Notes: a model not told the origin generated them from the sequence alone. Shown: positions 22,601 through 34,080, counted from the first letter of the stretch. The stretch: DNA of 64,000 nt from Diphasiastrum complanatum (GCA_029204225.1 CM055097.1:5461620-5525619), one strand, 5' to 3'. Translations and numbers: made by a program.

Positions 22601-23405
22601 AGGGCAGCCAAACTAGCATACCACTCAAGGTAGCAAACTGAAAACAACTTTAAGTAGTATTAACAAAGAACATAGCCAGCCGAATACAAGCCGCCGCAAA
22701 CAAGGAGGGGAGGTCCCCCTCCAAAACCTGTTGATTCTTGGTCGTCCAAATCTTCCACAAGACCGCTAGCCTGCACACATGCCAGAAAGTAAGAGTAGAA
22801 GAATCTGTCAAGTGGGAATCCCCCAGTAGGATAGTGCCAGTGTGCGCCAGGTTGGTCAAAACAAAAGCACCTTTAAACTTAAAGGAGCAGCCGAAAGCCA
22901 GAATACTAGCAAGACTGGGAGGAGGTCGGAGAGGCACCGCTGCCGAAGAAGCCATAAAGAAAAGGAGAAGAGCATGCCAGTGCTGAGTGGGGAGAGCGAG
23001 GGACGAAAGTCGACGGAGGACTAGAGAACGGTTTTTAACAGCAGGGTCGGGAATGCCAAGGCCTCATCCTTGGTAGGTGTCGTACACACCGACCAGGGAA
23101 GAAGAGGACGCTTCCCCGCCTAGAGGAAATGGCAGAAGGCCTTAGCAAGAGAGTCATGCAAGGCTGGGGTGGAGATGAAAAGAGAAGAGAAAAAGACCGG
23201 CAAAGTGGAGAGGATATGGTGGACAACTATAACCTGTGAGGGAAAGGGCATAAAATGAGGGTCCCAAGTGGCAAGCTTGTCCGCAAATGAGCGAAGGAAC
23301 CACTAAGTGCGTTGGGCCAAAGACAGATGACCGAAAGGAATGCCCTAAAGCCGGGTGACTGTACCATGGGAGACAATGTGGAGACCAAGAGTGTAAAGTC
23401 CTCAA
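22601..23405 (-). pseudogene. LINE ORF2, C-terminal region
   Basis: Trp/Leu-rich segments at 23035-23405, and the tail TFWHVCRLAVLWKIWTTKNQ at 22735-22800, resemble the end of plant LINE ORF2. There a zinc-binding zf-RVT-like region is followed by W..WK.RN. The metal-binding residues are not cleanly visible. Several frame changes are present. Confidence 0.6.
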
Positions 23406-23850
23406 TCCAAGGATCCTATTCTAAGCATGCCAATCACAAGCAACACAAGGGAACCTGATGGTGGACAAACCAACCCAACCAAACCTAGATTGAACGGATC
23501 TAGCCCCCAAGCTATGGATCAATCACTCAGAGAGGAATGAGGCATTACACGAGCAACATCCTGCCACCGGTCATGCTATCAAGCATACACTAGTGAGAGC
23601 CCAATAGGTATACTTATACCCTCTAAGGCCCATGCACCACTAGTAGTGCACGACACCTCACGGGACACCTCTACAGCCTATCTGGGCCACGTCATCCAGT
23701 TCCCCAATGACTCACTGATAGACCCATACAAATCCACCATCAAGTGTTTAGGCCTACAACCATTAATTATGACCATGTACACATAAGGGCTCCAATTCCC
23801 TTATAGTCACAATTAACTTACGGGTTGTCGGTCTACTGGTCCCTAGCGTG
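23405..23850. mobile_element. Unclassified insertion of about 430 bp inside the LINE
   Basis: Coding similarity to LINE ORF2 stops near 23850 and resumes near 23405. The intervening DNA has a different composition and many stops in all frames. It has no recognised terminal repeats. A 7-bp GAGACCA word near 23380 and again near 23863 might be a target-site duplication. The class is unknown. Confidence 0.45.
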
Positions 23851-25259
23851 GACACGCTACCCGAGACCAGTCATGGGCATGACAAAGAGAGGAGACCCAG
23901 GTGGGCACCGTAGTGTGAATAACATGAAGCTCGAATTTCTGAGAGTTTAGAAGGGAGGATGAGCAACAAAAGAATTCATTAAAGAGAGATAGCAAATGGA
24001 GGACATGGGGTTTAGAGAGGAGGGAGAGCATAGTGACATCATCAACAAAGAGCTGATGTAAATTTGGCCCCAGAGGCATTAGGATCGGAGAGATACGGGA
24101 GAACGAGGTTGCTTCATGGAAAGCACAAGAGAGAGGTTCAGTAGCAATAGCAAGCAGCATAGGAGACAAGGGACAGCCTTGGCTAATGCCACAAGTAGGG
24201 GCATACTTAGCAGAAAGGCAACCATTGAAGAGGATCTTGGCCATTGAGGATTGATAAAGAGCACACACGAAGTTCAAAAAGGACAAAAGAAATCCAAAAG
24301 TCTGGCAAGAAGCCCAAATATAGTCTCAGTTGATCCAATCAAAGGCCTTATCCAGGTCCAGGCAGAGGATAAGAGAGGGGACGGCCGAGGTAGCAAGAGA
24401 GTCCGCTGTCGTCCAAACATTGAGGATGGAATCCATAATGTTACGGCCCTTAACAAAGCCAAACTGCTCAAAAGAGAGGAGGGAATGGAGGAGGGGAGAC
24501 AGTCGGTGGGCCATGGCTTTAGCCAAGATTTTATAGGAGGTGTTCAGCATAGTGAGTGGGCGAAAATCCGATATTAGAAGAGGCGAAGAGACCTTGGGGA
24601 TGAGTTTGACCAAACCTTCAGACATGGACGCAGGCAGGATGGAGGCAGAACAAGCTAGGTTAGCAATGTGGAGGAGGCCTGGGCCCAGCAGTTCCCAGAA
24701 CAAAAGGAAAAATTCAAGAATGACCCCATCCGGTCCTGGAGTCTTGCCAAGAGGCAAGGAGAGAAGGACAGCATGCAACTCAAGCAAAGAAAAGGGCTCG
24801 TCCAACATGGAAATCTGATCAGAGGAGAGCAAGCGCTCAGTGCGGCAAAAGGAATGAAGACGGAGAGGGTCCAGAGGCGAAGCGGACTGAAAAGATTGAA
24901 AGAGGAAGAGACGCCTGAAGCATAGAAGAGGAGTCAAAGATGATAGAACCTGAAACAGAAAGAGAGTGAATAAAGGAAGAGGAGTGTTTGTCGCATAAAG
25001 CACGAAAGAAAAAGGAAGAGGACAAATCACCCTGTCGAAGCCAGTTTAGTTTAGAGCGAAACATAAGGCCGGCTGCAATATGGTAATCGTGGTGACGAAG
25101 AATGACTTGACAATGAAGCTGAAGATCAGAGTACAGCGTGGAGTCCTTGGCCGAAGTCTGGGCCGTAGTAATGCCTTGAGGAGGGTCACTGCCAAGGAGC
25201 AAAGCCTGGAACGAGAGCGAGAGAAAGGCTTGCCAGCGTGTCTGAGAAGGGCCGAGCAT
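23843..25259 (-). pseudogene. LINE ORF2, linker and reverse transcriptase
   Basis: The linker has LNWLRQGDLSSSFFF near 25035-25080. RT motifs then follow in order: GKTPGPDGV (24730), LIPK, RPLTMLNTSYKILAKAMAHR (24510-24570), QFGFVKGRN (24440), LCLDLDKAFD (motif A, 24340), GISQGCPLSPMLL (24160) and FVDDVTML (motif C, 24030; usually F/YADD). A frame change lies between the linker and RT (the two frames overlap at 24837-25030), and an in-frame stop follows DWIN near 24326. The domain normally copies the LINE RNA at the nicked target. Confidence 0.9.
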
Positions 25260-25603
25260 TCATAAGCATATTAGCAAAGGAGGGGGAAGAAGCAAGGGTG
25301 GTCTACAAGGCAGCTCTAATGGCCGGAGAGGACACAAGGGAAGGATTCATGACGTTAAGGGGAATGAAAGGAGGCGGCCAGAAGGGCATGGAAGGAACAA
25401 CAGAGCAGGACAGGGCTGTGATCAGAAAGAGCAGTAAATTGATGAGTCTCAGCCTTCAGGAGCCGAAGCCAGTTAGTAAAAGAGGATAGGTAAAAACGGT
25501 CTAACCTCGCAGAGCGGAAGGAAGGTCCTAGTCAACAGTTAGTCCAAGTATGATGCAGGAACTGCTGCAAGACATTAGAGGCATCCAGAAGAGAGTGAGA
25601 GGA

Positions 25604-26092
25604 CTAAAACAAGGACCAAGTGGCATATTCAATGGGCAAAATAGCATGCGGCCCATCAGAGTGGTCAAAGTACATGTTAATATTACCTAAAACAATCAAT
25701 CGATCATCTGGGATTGGCGGTAAGGATGACCAGAAGTCAGTTTGTTCAGGGGTAAGACAGGGAGCATAGATGTTGAGAACAGAAAAGGTGAAACCTAGTT
25801 TGTGAAGGCGAAGAAGTACCCACCTGCTAGCTGAATTAGAAGAAGTGGAAAGCACCCGTCAATCATGAGAAACCAGCATTAGAACTCCTCCCCGACTGCC
25901 TTGAGCAGGAGAGACACCGTAATGGAAGGTCGCAACAAATTTAATGAGGCAATGCTGATTAAATTCCCGAAGCTTCGTCTCTTGCAAGGCAATGAGGACA
26001 TTCTTTGCCGGGTAAGAGGCCAGGTTTTGAGCTATGCAGGTGTGATGCACTAGATCGTTCAGGCCCCATACATTCCAGGAATACAGATTCAT
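25604..26092 (-). pseudogene. LINE ORF2, APE-type endonuclease domain
   Basis: It begins MNLYSWNVWGLND, the usual start of plant LINE endonucleases. LQETKLREF (catalytic Glu) and SRGGVLML follow, and after an in-frame stop near 25857, VLNIYAPC and LIVLGNIN. The family's GDFN catalytic motif here reads GNIN, so the metal-binding Asp is replaced by Asn. The domain normally nicks target DNA for target-primed reverse transcription. Confidence 0.85.
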
Positions 26093-26180
26093 TTAGAAAA
26101 CGTTGGAAGAGGGGAAGAAGGCATAGTTTTTTGCGACAAGAGAGGCTCCCGTGCCACCAACCCAGGCAGAAGCTTGGCCC

Positions 26181-27191
26181 CTAGTCTCTCTTCACTGTAG
26201 TAAGCCTGCTAGAGGCCTTCGTCGCAGTGGAGCGCTTCTTTGTTATGGTTGCAAACGTAGGTACGCCTGCAGGCAGGGCAGCCAAAGTGGCCACTTGCAA
26301 GGCCGAGCTAGTATGGACTGCCATGGACAGTGAGGGCGCCGCTTGAGCAAAAGGTGTCAGCCCCTGCAAATAGGCAAGGGGCAGTTGTAGCAGAACAACA
26401 GATAGCTCCTCAGGATAATCTTCCCATCGAGTCGACTCCGCAGGCCAAATAATGGATCCGGGATGCATGACCAGAGGAGTCTGCATGCTATTGAGGGCAA
26501 CTGAGACCAAAAAGGAGGACACCGAGGCCAAAGGTACTGAAGCCTGCTGCCCTCTGGACAAGTCAGTTGCCATGTCGGAAGCAAGAGGCAACTCTGGAGC
26601 CAAGGCAAAAAGCTTAGCTGAATGCCGAGAGGGCCGGCTGACCACTGCAGGTGCATCCAAAGGTGTAGGCAACAGAGGAGGCAGAGAAGACACCGCCGGA
26701 GCAACCTTAAAGGTCGGCCCAGACATAGTAGAAACCGCAGCCCCTAGAAAGGAGCCGCCATGTGGGTTGAGAATCGGGCTGCAAGAGGCAGGAGAAGGCA
26801 TGCAGATGATCGAGTGCTTGGTGAAGGGACCCACCAACTCCACAGAAGTATGCAATAGTGGAGAAGCAGGAAGGGCAGGCAAAGCAAGAGAAGGGGGCTG
26901 CACCGCCAGACTTGTGTTAATAGAGTGATGAAGCGCAGCTGAGCACAAAGTCTACGAGAGAGCAGGGAGGTCTAAGCCAGCCGCTGCATAATCACGATCC
27001 AAACACTACCCAGATTAGGCAATGAAGGGGCAGAAGAGGGAGGAGAAAGAGGAGTCTCAGAAGCGTGCCACAAGCTTGAGGCGGTGCCACTCGTGCGAGG
27101 AGGAGCCAGCTCCTCCAAGAGCTTGGGGTCACTGCCACCAACTACCTCCAAAACCATCTCCACATCAGGGGGAAACCCTTCCTCCGCCATC
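26181..27191 (-). pseudogene. LINE ORF1-like region
   Basis: ATG at 27191 opens MAEEGFPPDVEMVLEVVGG, which stops near 26972. A second frame at 26181-26948 continues a Pro/Ser/Ala-rich protein (for example PALPASPLL, SLPPLLPTPL), so a frame change separates them. Plant L1 ORF1 normally binds RNA and often ends in a CCHC knuckle. No knuckle is seen here. The coding sense rests on position before ORF2 and composition, not on a conserved domain. Confidence 0.55.
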
Positions 27192-27204
27192 GCGATCAAA
27201 GTCA

Positions 27205-27217
27205 TTCCCTGCATTTC
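27205..27217. repeat. LINE target-site duplication, 5' copy
   Basis: ATTCCCTGCATTT, identical to 22488-22500. It directly abuts the LINE 5' end. Confidence 0.85.
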
Positions 27218-28120
27218 AAAAAAGTTCTCGGTTTTTTGAAAGTCAACTTCCTGTAAGTTTTTTGTGAAATCGATTTTCGACGAAAGATGCCGATTCCATT
27301 CTCAAGAGATGTCAGTTTTCCTGAATACTGCTGGTCCTTGGGCAGTGGGCTTGCCGCTCTAAGAAACCCCCCACAACGTAAAAATGAATGCACAACAATA
27401 TTTGGTTTTATTTTAACTATTTTCAGGCTTTACGGCCCGTAATGCCCATGGTCGCACCATGAGATGAATCATGGCATTTAATGTCCTTTGATATTTATTA
27501 TACACATAAAAATAATAATTAAAGTTTTTAACATAATATGAAAATTGTAAGGAGATTGTTACAAATAAGGTGATATGAATTATTGTGACTAGCTTTGTCC
27601 TAAACGTGTGTGTTCAAAAACTTTTCAAATTTTTAAAAATAGAAAAAGAATTTCAAGTCATCAAGATGAGTGCTCGGGAAACCTCCTTGGAGTTCATTAG
27701 AGGAGTTCCAAGCACCAAAAGGGTCGTTTGTCAAGATGCTTTTATTTACTATTCAACTATTCAATGTACATGTGGCCCAATAAAGTTTTTACACCTGTGA
27801 AGGAACGTAACATTGTTTGTCGGTCTAAAAAAATTTGGAATTTTCCAGTAATATTTTTGAACATTTAGAAACTCCCGCTGGGCAGGGTCTAGAGTTGTGA
27901 TTTGACAATACTTGCTGCCCGCAAGACTCCTAACTGCCCGACTCTTAAGACTTATGGTTAGTAGTAATATATTTTGAGCAAAGCATAGTAAAACAAACTT
28001 ACATGTTTTAAAGAGGACCAACCTGCAAGAAGCTGCAAAACTATGGATGAGTAGAACAGCAATAGATTTTTTAGACATTTTCGATATTTTTATAGAATCA
28101 CAAGCAATATGTGATAATTA
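27218..28120. other. Unassigned DNA
   Basis: No gene or element is recognised. Short open frames show no motif. Confidence 0.5.
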
Positions 28121-28121
28121 C

Positions 28122-28795
28122 AATGGATTCTACGCGAAGAGTAGATCATTTTTGCTTTTTACCTCATCTCCATCCGAGTTCAAATAAGAAAGTTATGGCT
28201 AATCAAAGATTTTGATGATGTGGCATATCGCCATGACGCGAGAATAGACCAATTTTTTTTACTAGAATGTAGATCCTCGCATGGTCGAGATATTCCAATG
28301 GATTCTACACAAAGAGTAGATCATTTTTGCTTTTTACTTCATCTCCATCCAAGCTCAAATAAGAAAGTTATGGCTAATCAAAGATTTTGATGATATTGCC
28401 ATGACGCAAGAATAGACAAGTTTTTTTTACCAGAATGCAGATCCTCGCGTGGTGGAGATATTCCACATCATCAAATGCCACATCATCACATGCTTATCTT
28501 GTACTATAAATCTTTGATCTACCATACCTTTCTCATCTGAACTCTGATAGAGATGAGGTCAAAAGCAAAATTGATCTACTCTTTGCATAGAATATGATGG
28601 TGTGGCATATCACCATGACACAAGAATTGACAAGTTTTTTTACCAGAATGCAGATCCTTGCGTGGTGGAGATATTCCACATAATCAAGTGTCACGTCATC
28701 AAATGCTTATCTTGTACTATAAATCTTTGATCTACCATAACTTTCTTATCTGAACTCTGATAGAGATGAGGCCAATTTGCATAGAATATGATGGA
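28122..28795. repeat. Mixed direct and inverted repeat cluster (foldback type)
   Basis: Two direct copies with a 175-bp period start at 28123 and 28298. Each has an arm (GAGTAGATCATTTTTGC to GGCTAATCAAAGAT) followed by a spacer unit ending GAGATATTCCA. The same arm then recurs inverted at about 28509-28595 and, shorter, at 28721-28795. The spacer unit recurs in direct orientation at 28600-28680. A third word (CTTATCTTGTACTATAAATC) is repeated at 28493 and 28708. The RNA could form long hairpins. No coding sense. Confidence 0.8.
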
Positions 28796-28947
28796 ATGTT
28801 CATATCTTGCTTATGTATAAAAATTAAGAGCTTGCATTTTCATTTCATAATTGAGTTTTTTTAATTTGCATTTTCAAATTTGAAAAGACATAAAAGCAAA
28901 ATTTAGACCCAACTTCAAGTTCTCCCTTATTTTAATAGTTCAAGGGA

Positions 28948-28981
28948 AGAGGATTTGAACCTCTACAAGGTTAAGCCTTGT
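28948..28981 (-). other. tRNA-like fragment (anticodon and T arms)
   Basis: On the minus strand, ACAAG-GCTTAAC-CTTGT is a perfect 5-bp stem with a 7-base loop. It is directly followed by AGAGG-TTCAAAT-CCTCT, a perfect T arm with a B box. A variable loop and matching acceptor and D arms are absent, so it is not a working tRNA gene. It resembles the 3' half of a Lys-type tRNA and may be a SINE or tRNA relic. Confidence 0.3.
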
Positions 28982-28989
28982 CTTCCAAA

Positions 28990-29640
28990 CCCTTAATCCT
29001 ACACAAAGGGGTGTTTAATCTAATAATAGAGGGAACATCTTACTCAACCAAGAAGCTGCGAACATCAATACATTAGCTACAACAATATTATCTATTAATC
29101 TAAGGGAGAGTAGAATAACAATAAACCTGAACTCTGCGAAAAGCAATCAGCACCTACAAGAACAAGACATATAACATCAATAAAAAGCTGCATAAAGAGC
29201 CCACATTGCTAACACTTCCTCACAAAGCTCCTCAAAGTCATTCTCAAGACGACTCACAAGTATTTGACAAGTTAACATGCAAATTAGTGTGACAACATGA
29301 CTGGAGAAATCTAAAAGGCTAGAGGTTCTATTTATGTAAAACTTCGATCTACAAATATTGATCATGGGCTTTAGGAGTTGTGTAATTCTTTACACATGAA
29401 ATTTTGGAGGGAATTTTCTCCCGCTTGTGGCGCGTGCTTTGTTTCTTGGTAGCATGCTTTGTTTCATGCGCACTGTTAATATACTCCAAAAAATGATTTT
29501 CATCTTCAATATTGATGGACAAAATGTATGTATTCTAAATTACTTTTCTATAATCTGATTTGTTTGGAATTCTATGCACGATGTCTAACATGTGTAGAAA
29601 TGATGAATATATTGTTTAATACTAGTGTCTAATTTTGTAG
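28990..29640. other. Unassigned DNA
   Basis: No gene or element is recognised before the Copia 3' end. Confidence 0.5.
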
Positions 29641-31034
29641 TCAGTTGATTCAATCTTATTTTTGCACACTGGTTTTACCTTTGTTGAATGCATAAGTAAA
29701 TTATACGTAGGTAATCAGAGTGCTATTGCCTTATCAGTCAACCCTAGATTTTACTCTAGGAGTAAGCACATTGAAATCAGATATCACTACATCAGGTGCA
29801 AGGTTCTCAACAAGGAGGTGAGCTTAACATACTATAGAATGCAAGACATGGTTGCAGATATATTCACGAAGGCATTAAGTGTTAATGCACACAACAAGTT
29901 TTGTGCATTGCTTAGTCTGAAGATCAAGGCATTCACGAATCCAGATTAGGGGGGGTGTTGGATTTATTTCCTTTACTCTCCTAAATCATATGTTAATCTG
30001 CCTCCATTCATGCTACTGCATTTTTACTCATGTTGTCGCACAGTCTGCATATTTACATCTAAAATAAGATAGGCGAATAAAACACGACTGTCTACATAAA
30101 TACAAGTAAATTTTCACAGGCGAAAAAGACAATATTGTGTTTTTACACGTGATTTGTGAGAGGCGAAAAAGGCGACACTGCCCTACAAATGCAATAAGTC
30201 CCCTTATAGAAAAGGAAAGGCATTTTTCAGAGTGCCGCATTTTGCACATCTTCACCAACGTTCATTTCAGTGAAGACTAACGTCGCGACCTTCTCACGCT
30301 CATCCCATGCAACTGTGCAAACATATTTGACAATGACAGCAGCCACCCACGATCTCCCACAGATAGCACATCCACTTTGTACTTTCTTCATCTACACATC
30401 TATAAAAACTCTGTATATGTATTGAATACCATTTGAGTATTCAGGGTGTGTGAATATTGCATCAGAGATAACAACATCAGTAGATGCTTTCGCACATCGA
30501 TTCTTTGTATTGTCAGTAATAGGTTTATCCCTTTCACAGATTGGATTAGCTTTGTAAAACACGTGGTTTCGTCCGCTATTGTCTTGTGCTCACCAGCATT
30601 ATTGACCTGTATATTTTGCTATACTTAATTTGATTACAACTCTGTTTGTTCTGTGTTCAGATTTGTGTCAATATTGCTATGCTTTTCTACATTCTATGTG
30701 ACTCTCATATTGCTTAATCTGGTAGTCTGTTCTTCGCGAATTATTATTAGTCTAGCTGTTCGTGACTAATATTTAGTCTTGCCTTTCGCGATTGATAATT
30801 TGTCTGGTTGTTCGCGACAAATTATCTTTCTGATGTTTTTGTTGCTTAATGTTTGGCTACATAATCAGATCGAATGTGATTTTTATTACTAACGTTCTGT
30901 TCGTGTCTGATAGGCGTAGTCATGCTTAGGGAAAGAGTGAGGTAGCTCATTCCGCTGCGCACGAACACTTTCCGTTTGAGTTCGAGCTATTTTCATTTTC
31001 GTTCCTCACACACACCCTCTTCCATAACCCAACA
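29641..31034 (+). mobile_element. Copia 3' end: RNase H tail and 3' LTR (family 2)
   Basis: The plus strand carries the RNase H end (GNQSAIALSVNP, SKHIEIRYHYIR, MVADIFTKAL), a stop, the polypurine tract ATTAGGGGGG at 29946-29955 and the LTR at 29956-31034. No other part of the element was recognised to the left. Fossil fragment, fairly well preserved. Confidence 0.9.
29956..31034 (+). repeat. 3' LTR of family-2 Copia fragment
   Basis: It starts TGTTGGATTTATTTCC right after the G run and ends ATAACCCAACA, giving a perfect TGTTGG/CCAACA inverted end. The length is 1079 bp. TATAAAAACTC near 30403 is a likely TATA box. Its right third contains recurring TTCGCGA and GTTCGTGAC words and is related to the lone LTR ending at 47397. 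Confidence 0.85.
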
Positions 31035-31303
31035 CTTACAAAGTTATTATCTCACAAGTTGTTTCAGCTATGTATTGCTACAACAAATATCAAATGGTTC
31101 TCAATGAAGTGACAAACCTAGTAGATAGCTTCTAGAATAACGGCTTTATAAGAAATAAGTTATGCCTAATCATAAACATTACCCTGAAGCATGATACTTT
31201 TCCAAGCTTAAAAATTGACTTACCTAACAATGTGGCAGTTAGCTTTCCCTCGATGGGAAGCTAACTACCCCTTGAGGGGTTAATTAACCATGGGATGTGG
31301 TGG

Positions 31304-31361
<58 letters not shown>

Positions 31362-32300
31362 GGATGGTACTAGAATATACTTTACCATATACTACATAAC
31401 CACAAACACCTTACAAGATACAATAGCCCTTAAATGTAAGGCTCTTGACTTACACCTATGTTTAATTGGACCTTTCAAATATCCCTTATCGATTACTTGT
31501 TAAACAAGTTTCATCCTACGGTGTAGATTCACTAACCATAATTCTATGGACAAGAATAAATGCTTCTCTTACAAGCTACCTTGTTTCTTCTCCAACAAGT
31601 TTCTACTTCAACCCTAACATACACTATAAAGAGGTGATAAAAACCTCATAGTAGGTTTTATCCACCCTTGTTCTAGCGATGAAGCAGCATTGAAAGAGGC
31701 TTCCACATCTCCAGCACCCACCTACCCACTCTTAATCCCTGTTGCTAAATTATTGTTATGTAAGGAATCAATTTTGGTTTTTCACTTCTTTCACACATAC
31801 AATTAATAGGTACAGTATTGACCCATTTGCAAGAAAAAGGGCCTTTTGGACAATGATTGACCACCATTTGCAGGACAAAAAGACCTTTGGACAACGATTG
31901 ACCACCAGATTTCTCCTACTACTTCGTTGCTCCACTAGCAAGGTACACCATTAACTTTCTTTGCTTTGCATCACCAACTTTATACAAAGCTTCGTAGCTT
32001 ACTTATGCATGAATTATCATGATGAATCTTGCTATTTAGACAGTGACCAACTACCATAAAACAATGGGCTATTTTCAATTTGATTAGTAATCTCTATCTG
32101 TTCTTTTTGAGAAAATTGGTATGGTTCTAGAGATACCGGGGTGACTACCTAGAATTAACTCAATTATGTGGTCTATCGACCTAGACGATGGTATTCCATG
32201 AGGTAATTCAAATGGAAAACATCTTTGAATTAATCTAAGATCTTATTATTCTCTATTTGCTCTTGATCTAAGTCCACTGAATTAAGAATTTTAGAAAATT
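31035..32300. other. Unassigned DNA with microsatellite and small tandem repeat
   Basis: No coding region is recognised. It contains a (TC)n run at 31305-31359. Two head-to-tail copies of a roughly 36-40-bp unit (CTTTTGGACAATGATTGACC and CTTTGGACAACGATTGACC) lie near 31840-31912. Confidence 0.6.
31305..31359 (+). repeat. (TC)n microsatellite
   Basis: About 27 uninterrupted TC dinucleotides. Any reading frame across it is low-complexity Ser-Leu and not a gene. Confidence 0.95.
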
Positions 32301-32446
32301 CACAACTACTTCGATGCATTTCAAAAAAATCCAAAATGGTTTTAGCAAACAAAGAATAAGCTTTATACTGTGAATAAAAAATTTCCATTACATTAGCAAA
32401 TGAAATCATCCCAGATGAGTGTACATATCTGTCTCCAATAGAGTAA

Positions 32447-32800
32447 CTACTTCATTACCCTCCTAAAATGAGAGCACATGCTTCTCAAAATCATTGCATA
32501 AAAGCTATCAATCACCATGAAAAGCTCCATAGGTTCAATTAGAGCACCTAGTGTGAAGATTTTGCAACTTTGACTCTTACCAACCTCCTTGAGAAGTTCA
32601 TTGATAACATTCATTTTAATGATATGAAGAGCCCTTTTAGCCTTCTTATCAAACTTTTGTTGCTCTTGAACTGTGGGTGGTCTCTCTTCAGTTCCTGCAA
32701 CTATGTCCATGAGTTCATTCAACTCAAGTAAGGACTCCATCCTCACTTTCCAAGTAGAGTAGTTTGTTGAACTCAACCTATCATTAATTTCTAACATGAT
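32447..32800 (-). pseudogene. Copia gag N-terminal fragment
   Basis: The minus strand shows LSSTNYSTWKVRMESLLELN and ELMDIVAGTEERP, then KAKRALHIIKMNVINELLKE. This is the UBN2-type gag start also seen near 38150 and 56090, so it belongs to the family of those elements. Isolated broken fragment. Confidence 0.8.
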
Positions 32801-32869
32801 CCCACCATTGGATGGATAAGGAGATCTTAGAAGATCTAGGACCCTAAAACACTTCTATCTTGAACTTGG

Positions 32870-33258
32870 TTGGTTTCCAAACATAGAAAGGAAGATTGAA
32901 ACACATGCAATACTTTGCACACACTAAGAATGGATTACAAACTCAAACCAAACTGAACACACTCTTGCTTAAGCTCTCAGACTTTTTATCAAGTGGCCAA
33001 ATCAAGTTATGGTGTGAAGAGTTACTTGCATTCTTAGAAAATACACGACTAGGATGCCAAGAATACCTAGAATTGAACAAACTTGATCAGCATATGATCA
33101 ACACACTAAGATATTGATTCAACCTGTAAAACCACATGTAAACCACACTTGTAAAAGTTTATAAACTCCAGCAAGTGATAAATACAAGCTTTAGAGGTGA
33201 ATGAAAGAGCACACTTAGTGAATCACAAGACTAGCTTCACTAGCTTGTCAAATCTTGA
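32870..33258. other. Unassigned DNA
   Basis: No recognised feature. It may be the leader of the neighbouring gag fragment. Confidence 0.4.
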
Positions 33259-34080
33259 TGTTGTAGGAGAAATTGTAATTATTCTTCCACAGAGAACACG
33301 ATGCAAGTTTGAATAAATCAAACTAATATCAGTCTTCAAGCAAGATTGTATCTGATCTATGTACTAATAGAACAATATTAGTTCTGATTGAATATGCGTG
33401 CGGAAATTATGTGCGGAAGTAAGAGACATCTTTAAGCAATTTAGATAATAAGAAACTATTGATCAAAAAATAAATTTTTATAACTTTGAATCTGAATCAT
33501 CAATATACATCTCTTGTTGTCTTATCTCGTTGTTGTGTCTCTGATTGAGTGAGTCTTTACAACGAGTAGTGCACATGTATTTATATTGTTATAGGACAGG
33601 TCTTTTGGCCTTTCATTTATAGGTCTTTGGCCTTTCAATGTTGTAACAATAGATATCTAACCGTTTACGATGGTTGATATTCAGGGTCAAATAAATTCTG
33701 TTCATGAATTATTCACGACAGTCTATCTCTTCGTCTCAGCTTCGTGTTTCGTGAATTGTTCACGACACTTGTCTCTTCACGACATTTTCGTCTTTCACGA
33801 ATTGTTCATGACAGATGTCAATTCTTGAGCTTGAAGAAGAAATCTAGAATATTTCACGAACTGTTCGAGATGGTTTTGCAACAGGTGAGCTTGAAGCATA
33901 GTCCAAAAGATTTCGCGAATTGTTAGTGACAATTTTGCGACATCTGAGGTTTGAACAAGGAATAGAATATTTTGGGACAAGATTCTGTTTCGCAAATCTT
34001 TTGAGATGACTACAAGACAAAGTTGACAAATCCTTCGAGGTTGATCACGAATAAAAATGTTTCGAGTTCACGTTTGTTTC
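33259..34080 (-). repeat. LTR-like region of a minus-strand Copia fossil
   Basis: On the minus strand the end CTCCTACAACA is at 33259. A TATA-like TATAAATACATG lies near 33570. The right part is packed with TTCGCGA, TTCACGA and GTTCACGAC words, a signature also found in the LTR at 29956-31034 and the one at 7555-8564. The upper boundary is approximate. Confidence 0.5.

Larger units (their letters stand above)
22501..27204 (-). mobile_element. Plant L1-type LINE, end to end, degraded
   Basis: A non-LTR retrotransposon on the minus strand with both ends visible. The direct repeat ATTCCCTGCATTT (13 bp) occurs at 22488-22500 and 27205-27217. A short T run (the complement of the poly(A) tail) starts at 22501, and the 5' end is at 27204, only 14 bases before an ATG. 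Inside, in order, are an ORF1-like region, an APE endonuclease, an RT domain and a C-terminal region. Several frame changes and in-frame stops show that it is dead. The intact 13-bp duplication argues against great age. Confidence 0.9.

Noticed and set aside
24251-26928. Plus-strand open frames across the LINE, up to 158 codons
   Set aside because: They are antisense shadows of the minus-strand LINE ORFs with biased Glu/Arg/Gly composition and no motifs.
28122-28795. CRISPR array
   Set aside because: The repeats are long, in mixed orientation and without uniform unique spacers, in a plant nuclear context.
31297-31503. Open frame with Ser-Leu repeats
   Set aside because: It is a reading of the (TC)n microsatellite.
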